Assembly: GCA_017452785.1 (NCBI GenBank)
Contig: JAFTLT010000034.1
Location: 62,001 to 126,000 of the forward strand
Length of the DNA: 64,000 bases
Origin: Clostridia bacterium
GTDB lineage: Bacteria > Bacillota > Clostridia > Oscillospirales > Acutalibacteraceae
Reading direction: 5' to 3'
Shown here piece after piece: positions 8,267 to 18,831 of this stretch; position 1 is the stretch's first letter, and each line of letters starts with the position of its first letter. The notes beneath the pieces are model-generated. The model did no database searches. It saw only the letters and a list, made by a program, of their open reading frames with translations, and had not been told where the DNA came from. The translations under genes and the position numbers were made by a program.

Positions 8267-11200
8267 TTTCATCTTCCTCCTCGGTTAAGAACTCTGGTTG
8301 TACTAACTTACAGATTTTATATTTGCCGTTATTTATAACCACACCGAAATCGCCGCCTATCTCTCTGTTTAATTCACTTGAAACAGATGAGATTTTAAGT
8401 TGATACTGGTTAGTTACGCCGTCACCAACCCATATTCCGTTTCCTTTACTGCAATGATTTCTAAACCAAGGTTGCATAGACAGCTTCTGTAATTCTGAAG
8501 ATATATCGCAAATTATAAAATACATTTCATAATCCGAAGTTGATTTATCAAGTAATACATTCAACTTGTCTATACCATCGGCACTAAGATATTTGCTCAT
8601 TACAGAAAATGACGATAAAATATAAATATGTTTACTAAACTTTATTTGATTATTTCCCTTAAACTGCTTATGCCTTTCTACCATAAGATTGAACAACTCA
8701 ACGATAAACTTTTCGGCATCTTCGCTTACATATTTATAGTTCTCGAATCCCGATAAAGCATAAGTTTTTTCAAAATCAAAAACTGTAGTATCCACACCAA
8801 TGTTTCTTGAAAGTGTTTCTGCAATGCCTTGCGAAAATCTTGAAAGATGTTTTTGATCAAGTGAAGATATAATTGATATACATTCTTCAGAAAAATCAGC
8901 ACTAACAATTTGAAGATTTGATTTGTTTACACCTATCGGTGTTGATTCGATGCTATTCTTGTGATTTTCTAGGAATGTTGCATCAACTTTTTGAGGCAAC
9001 ACAGGAACAGAATTTGCAAAAATCCTACTGTTTTTCTGAAGTTCAGTGCATATTGTACGTATTTGTTCATACATCTTATCCGGCTCTGAGCAGTATGCAG
9101 TTTGAAATTCATAAACAGTATCTTTTTTTATTACGCCTCTGCCTTTGAACTTTGACGGATAAACACCATCTACATTTCCTAAAATACCGGAATAATCCAT
9201 CTCGTCATTCATCTGTAAAACATATGTCTGTGCAAAGTTTTGAAGCATTTTATAGCGAACAGAATTTGCACTAACAGCAGTTAAAACAAAATGCACGCCA
9301 TACTTTGAGCCTTCTCGTGATAAATACATTACATCCTCTTCACAGGCTTCATATAGTTCAGAAAAGACTGCATAATTATTAATTACTACAAGAATATTCG
9401 GAACCTTGTTTTCTGAGTCAGTACAAAATAAACTGTATTCACCGCCGAAATCGGAAAATAGTTTTTTCCTGTTAATAATTTCTGATTTAAGCATTTTAAA
9501 GAGATTAATTATTTTCTCTGCTTCAAAAGAAAGAATTACATCGCCAACGTGAGGAGCTTTTTCAAATGCTTTCAATGTTTCAGAAGCAAAATCAAGTATG
9601 TACAGATTTAATTCATCTGCAGTATGTGTGGTTATAAGGTCATATATTAATGTTGATACAAAAGTCGTTTTTCCGCTACCGTTTGTTCCGTAAACAATAA
9701 CATTACCCTCATCAGTTATCGGAACTGATAAAACAATTCTGTTCTGCATAGCAGGAATATCGTATTCACCGACAACAGGGTTAAGAACATACTTTTTGTT
9801 AGTTATACTATATTTATCTCTTATATCTTCAAGATAAATAACAGGTGCAATCGGTTCTAACCACAGCGGTTTCGCCTTTAAGTTTTCGTTTATCGAAATA
9901 CTACTTAGATAGTTAGTAATTGCATCTAATTGTTTTGGCGGATTTGCTACCAAGTTTTTATTGTTTAGCTTTGCACTTTGAATGATATGTCCGTTATTAT
10001 CCAAAACATCTACAGCCAGCTCTTTGGTTTTGGTGAGACCATCTGTTGGGTAATATGGTGCTCCTGCCCAAGCAGATTGTCCTATGTCAAACAGTTCATT
10101 ATAACCTACTTGTAAGTAAAAACGGCCTGTATCTGAAAGTTCAGCGGCATCCGCTCTCTTAAGCATATCCATACTATCTGACCTTTCTTGTACTTTAAGA
10201 CACACCCTAAATCTGCTGTTACTCCAAATTTGGTCATCAACAACACCCGAAGGTTTTTGAGTTGCAAGGATAAGATGAACACCTAAGCTTCTGCCTATTC
10301 TTGCAGCACTAATTAGCTGTGTCATAAATTCTTGCTGTTGTGTCTTTAACTCCGCAAATTCATCGGAAATAATAAACAAATGGGGAAGGGGTTTGCTTAC
10401 TAAACCACCACGATAAGCCTTTTGATATTTATATATATCAATATTGCTTATTCCTAATTTTTTGCTCGCATCAGCAAAGATAGTTTGTCTGTGTTTTAAT
10501 TCGCTTTCAATGGAAACAAGAGACCTTTTAATAGCAGTGCCATCCAAATTTGTTATAATACCTGCAACATGAGGCAACTGTTCAAAGGCTTTTGCCATTC
10601 CACCGCCCTTATAATCAATTAATATAAAGGCAACTTCTTCCGGACTGTAATTAAGAGCAAGAGACAAAATATATGTAATTATAAATTCACTCTTACCTGA
10701 GCCGGTCATACCTGCAACCAAACCGTGAGGTCCATGAAATTTCTCGTGCAAATCCAAATAGAAAATGTCCCCGTATGAATTTACACCAATAGGTGCTTGA
10801 AGTGATTTTGTCGGGTCATTTTCTTTCCAACGAGTAAGTGCGTTTAGATGTTCAACTTTTCCTACATTATACATATCTAAAAAAGTAACCAGTTGAGGTA
10901 ACGCTTTTGAACTTTCCGGATCATCAATAAATGTGTTGGCAAGTTTTACACTCAATTCTCTTGGATTACCCGAAACTAAAGCATCAGGCTTGAATTCAGT
11001 TGGTTTACCACTTACATTATCTTTATCGAAAATGAATCCTTGTTGTCCTCTGATTTCAATAATCGAACTGCATTCTTTAGGCAACTGTTTCATCTCTTGA
11101 CAAAGATTTATTACACTCATATTTATATTTTTTTCTTGTCTGTACAGCTGCTTAAGAGTTTCACTTTTTGATGATAATGTAGAACTCAAATTAAAAATTA

Positions 11201-12821
11201 TATAATATGGAGCACATTTATTTAATGCTGTTTCATCTAACAGTACTCTGTTACTGATAATTTTATCAAGATATGCTGAGACTTCTTTTACTTCTGTTAG
11301 ATTTGTGGCGATTAGGTGTATTTTTCCGTTGTTATCCCAAGAATGAGGAAACCATCTTACAAAGTCGAAGCATTTATCTTCATATAAAAAGACAAATTTA
11401 ACATCATCATATCCGACTTGCGCTGATATTTGTAAAATTAACCCTTTTATAAAAGCATTACAAAAATCGGTGTTACCGTAAATACCCGAAACATAGTTAT
11501 CAGTTATTGAAAATACAATCGGAACATCATTTAACATTTTTTGCGTTTCACATAACTTATACATTTCTTCAAGAAGATTATCATCTTCAAGGTTAAATCT
11601 TCTTTCGGGGTATTTTACTTCAGCATACAGAAGAACAGTACCTATGCCCAATCTTACTGTCAAGAAATCGTTATGAGAAGAATTCCGTTCCCAAAGTTTA
11701 TTGGAAGCGGTCTTTATCCTTTTTGAACATTCACCGATAGTAATAATGTTTTCATGAAGAATTTCGATTTGTTTTTCACACTCTTCATCTAATAAATTAT
11801 TTACTCTTTCAAGATATTCTGAATACTTCTTTTGTCTGTATGCTTCTTTTTTTCTTCTGCGTTTCTTATCATATTTTTTTGATATGATTGGCCACAAAAC
11901 CGTACCCAACAGCATACTTAACGACATAACTGCAGAAGGAATTGCTGATGTTATGTTACCGTTAGCTACGGCATTGTTAACAGCAAAAATACCTGTTGTT
12001 AGTGCAGCCATGCCCATTGTAGCAGACGGACCAATCATTAGGAGCATTGGCATTTCTTCTCCTATTTGATTATTAGGAGGAGCATCCACTTTGATCAGTG
12101 CTGGTTTTATTTCTCTTTTAAATCTCGGTGGACGATAAAGCAAACTCTTTTCTTTTTTATGATTTTCTTCATTACTTATCATAGATCTTGCCATTTTTCT
12201 AAACGGCAAGATCTTATTTGATAATACAGATACTTGTCCATCGGGATTATTAACAGCAATAAAATCGTTTCCTACGACTATCTTTAATCCCATTATGTAA
12301 ATAATGTCACCCAATATCAGTTTTACAGAACCATCAACACCCACTCCATTTACAAATGTTCCGTTAGTGCTGTTTTGGTCTGTAATTACCCATAAACCAT
12401 TATTGTACTCAAGGATTGCGTGTAATGAAGATACTACCTGATTGTCAAATATTAACTCGTTTGATTTTGATCGTCCGATGTTTATCTTTGTATTTGGCAT
12501 TACAGAATACTTTGTAAATTGATTTCTGTCGTTGGTTATGGGTTCAGCAAACAGAACAACTTTTCCGTAATATCCGTTAATGTTCAGCTCATAAAAGCTA
12601 TTTTTGATAATCTTTGTATGTGAAACTCTGTTACCATTATTATCTACAAGCCATGCATTTGGACAAGACTTTATATACCAACTTCCTTCAATTCCTTCAA
12701 TGCAAATCAAATCAAAAGGAATATTGTTGTCATCAAGATCTTGCACCCAGTATTGACCGCTGACTTTTTCAGGCAGTGTTGTAGTTGTAATGTGTTCAGA
12801 CTTTATCAAGGTTAATATCAT
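8259..12821 (-). CDS. essC: EssC-like T7SS motor ATPase with FHA domain
   Basis: A 1520-residue membrane ATPase that drives T7SS export. An FHA phosphothreonine-binding domain lies at about residues 112-165 (NIGRSKSNELIFDNQ, HAILE, DQNSTNGTFVNG). Two hydrophobic segments follow near 255-305 (MLLMIGPSATMGMAALTTGI). The first FtsK/SpoIIIE domain has Walker A GMTGSGKS at 704-711 and Walker B-like FILIDYKGGG; the second has GTNGSGKT at 1045-1052. The C-terminal third, where a third ATPase domain is expected, has no Walker A and appears degenerate. EssC proteins usually have this order. The FHA domain together with the kinase and phosphatase in the same operon suggests phospho-control. Confidence 0.95.
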   Translation of the reverse strand: MILTLIKSEHITTTTLPEKVSGQYWVQDLDDNNIPFDLICIEGIEGSWYIKSCPNAWLVDNNGNRVSHTKIIKNSFYELNINGYYGKVVLFAEPITNDRNQFTKYSVMPNTKINIGRSKSNELIFDNQVVSSLHAILEYNNGLWVITDQNSTNGTFVNGVGVDGSVKLILGDIIYIMGLKIVVGNDFIAVNNPDGQVSVLSNKILPFRKMARSMISNEENHKKEKSLLYRPPRFKREIKPALIKVDAPPNNQIGEEMPMLLMIGPSATMGMAALTTGIFAVNNAVANGNITSAIPSAVMSLSMLLGTVLWPIISKKYDKKRRRKKEAYRQKKYSEYLERVNNLLDEECEKQIEILHENIITIGECSKRIKTASNKLWERNSSHNDFLTVRLGIGTVLLYAEVKYPERRFNLEDDNLLEEMYKLCETQKMLNDVPIVFSITDNYVSGIYGNTDFCNAFIKGLILQISAQVGYDDVKFVFLYEDKCFDFVRWFPHSWDNNGKIHLIATNLTEVKEVSAYLDKIISNRVLLDETALNKCAPYYIIFNLSSTLSSKSETLKQLYRQEKNINMSVINLCQEMKQLPKECSSIIEIRGQQGFIFDKDNVSGKPTEFKPDALVSGNPRELSVKLANTFIDDPESSKALPQLVTFLDMYNVGKVEHLNALTRWKENDPTKSLQAPIGVNSYGDIFYLDLHEKFHGPHGLVAGMTGSGKSEFIITYILSLALNYSPEEVAFILIDYKGGGMAKAFEQLPHVAGIITNLDGTAIKRSLVSIESELKHRQTIFADASKKLGISNIDIYKYQKAYRGGLVSKPLPHLFIISDEFAELKTQQQEFMTQLISAARIGRSLGVHLILATQKPSGVVDDQIWSNSRFRVCLKVQERSDSMDMLKRADAAELSDTGRFYLQVGYNELFDIGQSAWAGAPYYPTDGLTKTKELAVDVLDNNGHIIQSAKLNNKNLVANPPKQLDAITNYLSSISINENLKAKPLWLEPIAPVIYLEDIRDKYSITNKKYVLNPVVGEYDIPAMQNRIVLSVPITDEGNVIVYGTNGSGKTTFVSTLIYDLITTHTADELNLYILDFASETLKAFEKAPHVGDVILSFEAEKIINLFKMLKSEIINRKKLFSDFGGEYSLFCTDSENKVPNILVVINNYAVFSELYEACEEDVMYLSREGSKYGVHFVLTAVSANSVRYKMLQNFAQTYVLQMNDEMDYSGILGNVDGVYPSKFKGRGVIKKDTVYEFQTAYCSEPDKMYEQIRTICTELQKNSRIFANSVPVLPQKVDATFLENHKNSIESTPIGVNKSNLQIVSADFSEECISIISSLDQKHLSRFSQGIAETLSRNIGVDTTVFDFEKTYALSGFENYKYVSEDAEKFIVELFNLMVERHKQFKGNNQIKFSKHIYILSSFSVMSKYLSADGIDKLNVLLDKSTSDYEMYFIICDISSELQKLSMQPWFRNHCSKGNGIWVGDGVTNQYQLKISSVSSELNREIGGDFGVVINNGKYKICKLVQPEFLTEEEDENG

Positions 12822-12856
12822 CAGGTAACACCTCGCTTACATCTTTGTTTCAAATT

Positions 12857-13288
12857 CTACTGTGCAGAATTACCTTCTGTATGCTTTTGAATAAGTTTAT
12901 CAACAAAGCTTATGCGAATAGTTCCTTGAGTTAAAGCCTTAATTGCAAGAAGCATAAATAACACAGTTTTAGCCACAGAAACGACAGTTGAAACCGCACC
13001 GAAAAGACCTGTTACAATATTTAATGAGAAATATGAGTTGAATGCCGCAAATATCTCATTAATAAACGTTACTGCACTTGGAATTAAACCAACCACACCG
13101 TTGATTAAAGAAAAACCAACAAGCAGTACAGCTGCTTTAATTGCTGACTTCTTTAACCATTCATTGCTTTCAAAAAACAATATGTATCCGCCTATAATAA
13201 GCATTGGAACATATCCGCCAAAACCTACTGAAAGGAAGAGGATAAAACCCATTAAACCTACCGAAATACCTAATTTAGTCTTTTGCAT
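12857..13288 (-). CDS. Four-helix membrane protein of the T7SS locus, unknown
   Basis: A 143-residue protein with four predicted membrane helices (GISVGLMGFILFLSVGFGGY, VPMLIIGGYILFF, KAAVLLVGFSLINGVVGLIP and VSVAKTVLFMLLAIKAL). It lies 35 bases upstream of the EssC gene. No clear match to EssA, EsaA or YukC is visible, but the position and membrane topology make it a candidate structural component. Confidence 0.55.
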   Translation of the reverse strand: MQKTKLGISVGLMGFILFLSVGFGGYVPMLIIGGYILFFESNEWLKKSAIKAAVLLVGFSLINGVVGLIPSAVTFINEIFAAFNSYFSLNIVTGLFGAVSTVVSVAKTVLFMLLAIKALTQGTIRISFVDKLIQKHTEGNSAQ

Positions 13289-13327
13289 AATTAAAATCTC
13301 CTTTTCTTATACACATAAATAAGCAAT

Positions 13328-14320
13328 TTATTGTTTATATAGCCATTGATATTTTATATGCTGTGTCAATTGATTTTCATCATCATATTGGAAACTTTCA
13401 ATAACGTTTCCATTTTCATCAAGTTTTTGTTCTTCTGTTGCAACTATATTATTATTTGCATCATAAAGTATATAACTTAAACTATTATTACTCTCTTTGC
13501 CCAAAATTTTTTGATACGATAATTTGTCTTCATATTCGTATATTTTAACCGAAACAATTCTATCATTTTCTAGCTCTGTTATTTCCCTTTGATACATTTT
13601 GCCATTTGCTCTATAATAACAAGTTGTTTTTATATTTTCTTCACTGGTTTGAATGATATATGATCCATCCATTGTTGTTGTAATAATTTCTTTCACATTT
13701 CCAGCAGAATCATATGAAGTTTTTGTCGATGATATAAGCATACCTTCGCTATATTCTTCATATAGAACTCGGCGATTATTTTTATCGTACGCTATTGTCA
13801 CATAAAGTTGTTCATTGTCCACATAACCTGATGTTTTACCAACATTTTTACTTCCTTTTTCCTCATAAGATAAACTATAATTTTCATTGTTTTGGTTAAT
13901 TGAGGATAAATAACCTTCCGATGTGTAGTCGAATATTATCTTGCTTTGATTATTATTAATTTCTAGTGTCTGACCATCGTCACGATATTTGTAAACAATT
14001 ACTGATGGTTCCTCGTCGTAATATGTAGTTATGGTTTGTTCCGCAACATACCACTTACTTTCGCTCTTAATATGAGGTTGCTCTGATTGCTTTTGATAAT
14101 GGTTTAAACCAATTACTCCCACTACACCGAGAACTATTATTAATAATAAAAGGGGTAATATTATTTTCGCTTTAGACTTCTTTTTTCGAGGTAAACTATT
14201 ATCAATATTTTGTATATAATTTACATTGTTTAACTGTTCATTGTCTTTTACCTGATTCCCGCAGTTCGGACAAAAGCTTCCATCATCAGTTATTTTTGTT
14301 CCACATTTTGGACAAAACAT
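13328..14320 (-). CDS. Zinc-ribbon, single-TM protein with outside beta-repeat domain
   Basis: A 330-residue protein. The N-terminal zinc ribbon has C3, C6, C17 and C20 (FCPKCG, FCPNCG). One membrane helix follows at about 50-72 (ILPLLLLIIVLGVVGVIGL). The outer part has many short strands with Tyr/Asn-rich turns, reminiscent of YD/Rhs-like or antitoxin-like repeat proteins (SYDSAGNVKEIITTT, LDENGNVIESFQYDDENQ). The zinc ribbon is shared with five other proteins of this operon. Function unknown; likely an inner face-outside connector of the secretion machine. Confidence 0.6.
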   Translation of the reverse strand: MFCPKCGTKITDDGSFCPNCGNQVKDNEQLNNVNYIQNIDNSLPRKKKSKAKIILPLLLLIIVLGVVGVIGLNHYQKQSEQPHIKSESKWYVAEQTITTYYDEEPSVIVYKYRDDGQTLEINNNQSKIIFDYTSEGYLSSINQNNENYSLSYEEKGSKNVGKTSGYVDNEQLYVTIAYDKNNRRVLYEEYSEGMLISSTKTSYDSAGNVKEIITTTMDGSYIIQTSEENIKTTCYYRANGKMYQREITELENDRIVSVKIYEYEDKLSYQKILGKESNNSLSYILYDANNNIVATEEQKLDENGNVIESFQYDDENQLTQHIKYQWLYKQ

Positions 14321-14362
14321 ATTGCTGTATCCTCCTTTTACTTAATACTAAATTACTTTTTC

Positions 14363-15325
14363 TCAATTTTTTCTTTTTAGCTCAAGAGCTCCAAATTCCC
14401 ACATATCTTCTTCTGGAGAATAATGAATCTCTAAGAATTGTCCAAATTCAGAATCAAATTCAGCAGTAAGATTTTCTCCTAAATCAAACTCGCAATTTAT
14501 TAAAATGCTGTCATTTCCCAATAAGGTATACACAATTTTATCTTCGACAATTTCATGTATTTTCAGATAAGCGTACTCATCTTCATACGAGTGATAAAAT
14601 TCTCCTACTGCTTTTGTTGCATAATCAAAATCCATTTTCGACAATGTCATATGTCGAAGGCCTGAATCACCTTGTAATATCTGCCATCCTGTCATACTCA
14701 GGGACATTTCATAATAACCATAATAGGTTGCTCCCATTGATTGACAAGAACAATTTACTTTAGCACTACGATAATTATCGTTCAAAGTGATATCAATTAC
14801 ATCAAAATTATAGTTATAATTATCTAAGTAATAGTAATGTGTTGAAGACTCATCTTCATCTTTTATGCCATAGCTAAATCTGTCAAATTCATAAACACCA
14901 TCCGAAACTATTCTTTCAACTTGACTTACTTCCGGTGGAGCTATAGCAATAACATCATCAACAAAATATGAAACATCTGAAAGTTGCCATTCAGAATTGA
15001 TACGAATATACGTAACTTTTACATCCAGATTAACCTTAAAATAATTGTTGTTTGCTGTTGCAAGACAGTAAATTATATTTTTTTCATTTTCTTTATCAAT
15101 GATATTATCGACTATTGTACATTCTGTAATCTCATATTCTGATATTTCGGTATAGTCAGATGTAAAACAATTTTGAATATCATCATATGAATTTAGATCT
15201 TTTTTAAGTTGTTCTGTTTCGACACCGGAAATGCCACAACCCGAAAAAATAAACAGAAAAATAATTAATATTATAGGAATTATAATTGTTCCAAATAAAT
15301 TTTTGGCTTTGTTTGTAGATGCCAT
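14363..15325 (-). CDS. Lipoprotein-like T7SS locus protein, unknown
   Basis: A 320-residue protein. Start ATG 15325 (MASTNKAKNLFG) has GGAGG nine bases upstream. The first 30 residues form a basic then hydrophobic signal ending IFSGCG, a plausible lipobox with Cys as first mature residue. The rest is soluble and acidic, with no recognised domain. It follows the phosphatase gene with a two-base gap. Likely anchored on the outer membrane face. Confidence 0.55.
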   Translation of the reverse strand: MASTNKAKNLFGTIIIPIILIIFLFIFSGCGISGVETEQLKKDLNSYDDIQNCFTSDYTEISEYEITECTIVDNIIDKENEKNIIYCLATANNNYFKVNLDVKVTYIRINSEWQLSDVSYFVDDVIAIAPPEVSQVERIVSDGVYEFDRFSYGIKDEDESSTHYYYLDNYNYNFDVIDITLNDNYRSAKVNCSCQSMGATYYGYYEMSLSMTGWQILQGDSGLRHMTLSKMDFDYATKAVGEFYHSYEDEYAYLKIHEIVEDKIVYTLLGNDSILINCEFDLGENLTAEFDSEFGQFLEIHYSPEEDMWEFGALELKRKN

Positions 15326-15327
15326 TA

Positions 15328-16149
15328 TTAACAACCTCCAGCGTTATTTTTTGGTTTTAATAGATTTCTAACGATTTTAAAAAAGTTGTTTGATTTAGTG
15401 TTGTTTGCTTCACAAAGAATCGCAGTTATATTATCCGTTCCGCCGTTTTGCAATGCCTGTGATACTAATTCTTTAGCTCCTGAATTAACATCTTCAGCAT
15501 TAAAAACAATTTTCAAAATATCATCATCGCTTAACATATCAGTAATTCCGTCAGAGCAAAGCAAATATCTATCACCTGAAACATATTCGCCCGTAGCTAT
15601 GTATGGTTCAATTTCTGCTTCATTAACCGGCATACCGAGAAATTGGGTGAGTGGTGGCTTACCCATTGTGAAGCTTTCGAGAATGTGGTCTTTAGAAATT
15701 TGTTTGATTGAACCTTGTCGTATTCTGTATATCCTGCTATCACCAAGATTACATATGAATATTTGCGATTTCTCGAATTTTATAATAGCGGCTGTTGTAC
15801 CCATGCAAGAAATATTGTTTTTCTGCGCATAGCCACAGACTTGAAAATTCAAGTAATTACACAAATTTCTTAAAAGAAACTCTCCGCTATCATTATTATT
15901 GTTATACTTTATGGTTTCACTTGCGGCGATTAGCGAGGCTATTTCACCGCAATATTCTCCGCCCATACCGTCATAAACAGCAATTATTTCATTATCCGCT
16001 GAACAGAATTTGCCCGAATATATCAAATCTATATCAGGCTCATTTGTTTTGCGATACCTGTTTTGAACAAAGAAGTTATCTTGGTTGTTTTTTCTAATGC
16101 CGCCCTTAATGTTAATACAACAATACTTAACTATATTTTTGTTTGGCAT
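15328..16149 (-). CDS. PP2C-family Ser/Thr phosphatase
   Basis: A 273-residue PPM/PP2C phosphatase. Metal and phosphate motifs are all present: VYDGMGG, GTTAAII, NLGDSRIYR, LLCSDGITDML and GGTDNITAIL. The start is ATG 16149 (MPNKNIVKYCC), seven bases after GGGAGG and 17 bases past the kinase stop. It should reverse phosphorylation by the kinase encoded just upstream. Such kinase-phosphatase pairs with an FHA protein also control type VI secretion in proteobacteria. Confidence 0.92.
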   Translation of the reverse strand: MPNKNIVKYCCINIKGGIRKNNQDNFFVQNRYRKTNEPDIDLIYSGKFCSADNEIIAVYDGMGGEYCGEIASLIAASETIKYNNNNDSGEFLLRNLCNYLNFQVCGYAQKNNISCMGTTAAIIKFEKSQIFICNLGDSRIYRIRQGSIKQISKDHILESFTMGKPPLTQFLGMPVNEAEIEPYIATGEYVSGDRYLLCSDGITDMLSDDDILKIVFNAEDVNSGAKELVSQALQNGGTDNITAILCEANNTKSNNFFKIVRNLLKPKNNAGGC

Positions 16150-16165
16150 TATTTTTCCTCCCAAA

Positions 16166-18805
16166 TTATTCTGTCCATAGCTGACAATTCATCATAATTA
16201 GACACTGATCATTATCCCAATAGTCTTTATTATCTGTTACAACAACAACTTTAACATAATCCGCACCGCTTATATTGGCCGAAAAATCAATCACATCCGT
16301 TTTTCTTTCGATATCAGGAGAAGTATATACCAATTTTTCATCTGCATATATTTGGACTTGGCTAACACCGGTTTCATTAATATCCATGTGAGATACTAAT
16401 GAACCAGATAATGTTATATACTTTCCATACAAACGATATTCTGAATAATATTCATGCTTATCGCTACCATCAAAAATCACAAAATTGCTTACATTTGTAT
16501 ATGTAATTTCAAACGGATCTGTTGGTGTTCCCTCATTCCAAGTCCAGCCACCATTTATGGGTGTCAATGTCGAAAGAGATACAGGACGATTTGCTTCAAC
16601 TGTATTTAGTTTATCCTTTAATACAGTGTTTTCAGGCAAAATCTCAATAGCATCATTTAAGACGGAAATTGCTTCAGTATAATTCTTTTTGCTCGTTAAA
16701 GCATCAACATTCTTAACAATAACATCAACATAACTATCGCTATGCTCTTTTAATGCGGTAAGAAGTTCTGTGTCTTCAGAATTACTCTCGAGAGCAACTT
16801 GAATTGCTTTAATCGCACCTACATAATCTTTGGATTCAACTGCTTTTGATGCCGTACTTAGAGCCTCATCTTTCGTCTGTGCTGCATAATCGCTTTTATA
16901 TACATTTAGCTGTTCTGTGATTTTTGAATCGTTAGGTACATTTTCAAGAGCAATATCAAGTTCAGTAATAGCTTTGGCGTATGAACCTTCCTTTACAAAA
17001 GCTGTAGCATTAGCAAGAACTTCCTCTCTGTACTTTTCAATAGTTGTTGCTAATTTGCTTTTTGCTGTTTCATAGTCTGCATCATCCTCAACTACCTTTT
17101 TGTAGTTCGCTATTGCACCGGCATAATCACCCTTGGAATACATTGTTTCCGCTGTGTTGAAAGCGGTTCGGGATGTATTAAGTTTAGAAACATAATCTTT
17201 TGCAGATTTAACAGCCGTTGTAATGCCCCCTATGCCCATTTTCTCAATGGTTGAGATTTCCATATTAGCTACTTCATACTCAACAGAACCACTTGCAAAA
17301 TCTTCCTTTATTTTCTCCAAGCGTGATTCAATAGACCATTCAAGCAATCCGGAAGCATCACCGTCAAAACTGCTGTTATAAATTGCGAGAGCTTCATCAT
17401 ACTTTTCCTTATCCAAAGCACGAACAATCTTTTGCTCATCACTCATCAAATAGGCAATTCCCAGACCGCCTGCAGCTACAACAAGAACAATCAAAATTGA
17501 AAGAATTATTGCAAGAGCCTTTTTACCTTTAGACATCTTTTTCTCTTTTTTTACTTTCTTGAGCTTTTCCTGCTTAGGTGTAACAGGTGTTGTGTCAAAC
17601 TTTTTGACACTGCCTTGATTAGGTATAGGATTTACTTTTACCGGCTGTTTGTTTTGAGGTGATTTTCTGTTGATTACTCCAATTGTACCATCGTTTTTTG
17701 CAGGATTGTTTCTCGGCGGATTTACTACTTTATCTGCTGTTCCGTTTTGAACATTGGTCAATGCCATTTTTAAAGCACTTGCATTTGAAAAACGATCTTC
17801 GGGATTAAATGCACAGGCTGTTAAGATAACATTTGAAAGTGCATCACTAGCATTCAGGGGCTTCGGTAAAACGGCTCCTTGCATTCTCTTGTCAAATGCA
17901 TCCTGCATCTGCTGATATGTAATATTACTGCTTCTCGGGTCAACAAGAGGGAAACGGTTGCCGTTCAACAGCTTGTATAAAACAATACCGAGTGAATAAA
18001 TGTCTGATTTAAAATCATAACTTGTTTTTCCGTTATAGATTTCCGGAGCCATGTAATTATATGTACCTTTTTTAGACATTCCTGTTGTTGACTTTTCAAG
18101 CTTGCGGGCAATACCAAAATCACCAAGCTTATAAATACCGAAAGAGGAAATAAAAATGTTTTCCGGCTTTATATCACGGTGCATAACATTACATTTAGCA
18201 CAGAATTCCAAAGCGTTGCACATATCTATGCCGAGCTTTATTACTTCTTTTTCGCTCAAAACCTTGTCTTTTGTATGGGCAACAAAGCTTGTAAGCAATT
18301 CCATACGAATGTAAATTGTCCACCCGATTTCATTTTCGTGAGGTACAACCTTATAATCTTCAACACTTACGATATTCTGAGTTCCTTTCAGGGACTCCAT
18401 CATTTTTATTTCATTTACGCAATCATCAACAAACCCCTTAAAATACGCTGTTGTTGATTGTTCATCGAGACCGACTTCTGATTTCACAGAATCAATTTCT
18501 GAAGAGTTCTGAGGAATTCTGATAATCTTTATTGCCGAATATGAAGTTATGTTTCCGACTTCTTCTCTTTTAGCTCTGTAAACTTTACCGAAAGAACCCT
18601 CACCAATCTTTTCAATAAGCTCCCAATCAGGCCAAATCTTTTTTATTACCTCATTTTGTTCTTCAATATCATTAATTGAAGAAACCGGCATTGCTATAGA
18701 TTGAGCAACCTTTTCTTCGGTATTTTTATCTGTCTGCTTTGCACCGCAAGTAGGGCAAAACATATCTTCGTCTTTAATAGCGCTTCCGCACTTATCACAA
18801 AACAT
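16166..18805 (-). CDS. Membrane Ser/Thr kinase with zinc ribbon, TPRs and C-terminal beta domain
   Basis: An 879-residue Hanks-type kinase. Order: zinc ribbon 3-22; kinase domain from about 58 to 350 with GEGSFGKV, K93, H209-R210-D211 and D229-F230-G231, so it appears active; a Pro/Lys-rich linker; one membrane helix at about 428-453; then TPR-like helical repeats to about 740, where AIANYKKVVEDDADYETA and similar units recur. A C-terminal all-beta domain of about 135 residues resembles NPCBM-type carbohydrate-binding folds. The TM placement puts the TPR and beta parts outside the cell. This architecture recalls EssB/YukC, whose inner domain is a dead kinase, but here the kinase is intact. 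Confidence 0.88.
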   Translation of the reverse strand: MFCDKCGSAIKDEDMFCPTCGAKQTDKNTEEKVAQSIAMPVSSINDIEEQNEVIKKIWPDWELIEKIGEGSFGKVYRAKREEVGNITSYSAIKIIRIPQNSSEIDSVKSEVGLDEQSTTAYFKGFVDDCVNEIKMMESLKGTQNIVSVEDYKVVPHENEIGWTIYIRMELLTSFVAHTKDKVLSEKEVIKLGIDMCNALEFCAKCNVMHRDIKPENIFISSFGIYKLGDFGIARKLEKSTTGMSKKGTYNYMAPEIYNGKTSYDFKSDIYSLGIVLYKLLNGNRFPLVDPRSSNITYQQMQDAFDKRMQGAVLPKPLNASDALSNVILTACAFNPEDRFSNASALKMALTNVQNGTADKVVNPPRNNPAKNDGTIGVINRKSPQNKQPVKVNPIPNQGSVKKFDTTPVTPKQEKLKKVKKEKKMSKGKKALAIILSILIVLVVAAGGLGIAYLMSDEQKIVRALDKEKYDEALAIYNSSFDGDASGLLEWSIESRLEKIKEDFASGSVEYEVANMEISTIEKMGIGGITTAVKSAKDYVSKLNTSRTAFNTAETMYSKGDYAGAIANYKKVVEDDADYETAKSKLATTIEKYREEVLANATAFVKEGSYAKAITELDIALENVPNDSKITEQLNVYKSDYAAQTKDEALSTASKAVESKDYVGAIKAIQVALESNSEDTELLTALKEHSDSYVDVIVKNVDALTSKKNYTEAISVLNDAIEILPENTVLKDKLNTVEANRPVSLSTLTPINGGWTWNEGTPTDPFEITYTNVSNFVIFDGSDKHEYYSEYRLYGKYITLSGSLVSHMDINETGVSQVQIYADEKLVYTSPDIERKTDVIDFSANISGADYVKVVVVTDNKDYWDNDQCLIMMNCQLWTE

Positions 18806-18831
18806 ATTTCATCTTCCTTTCAAAATAAGTA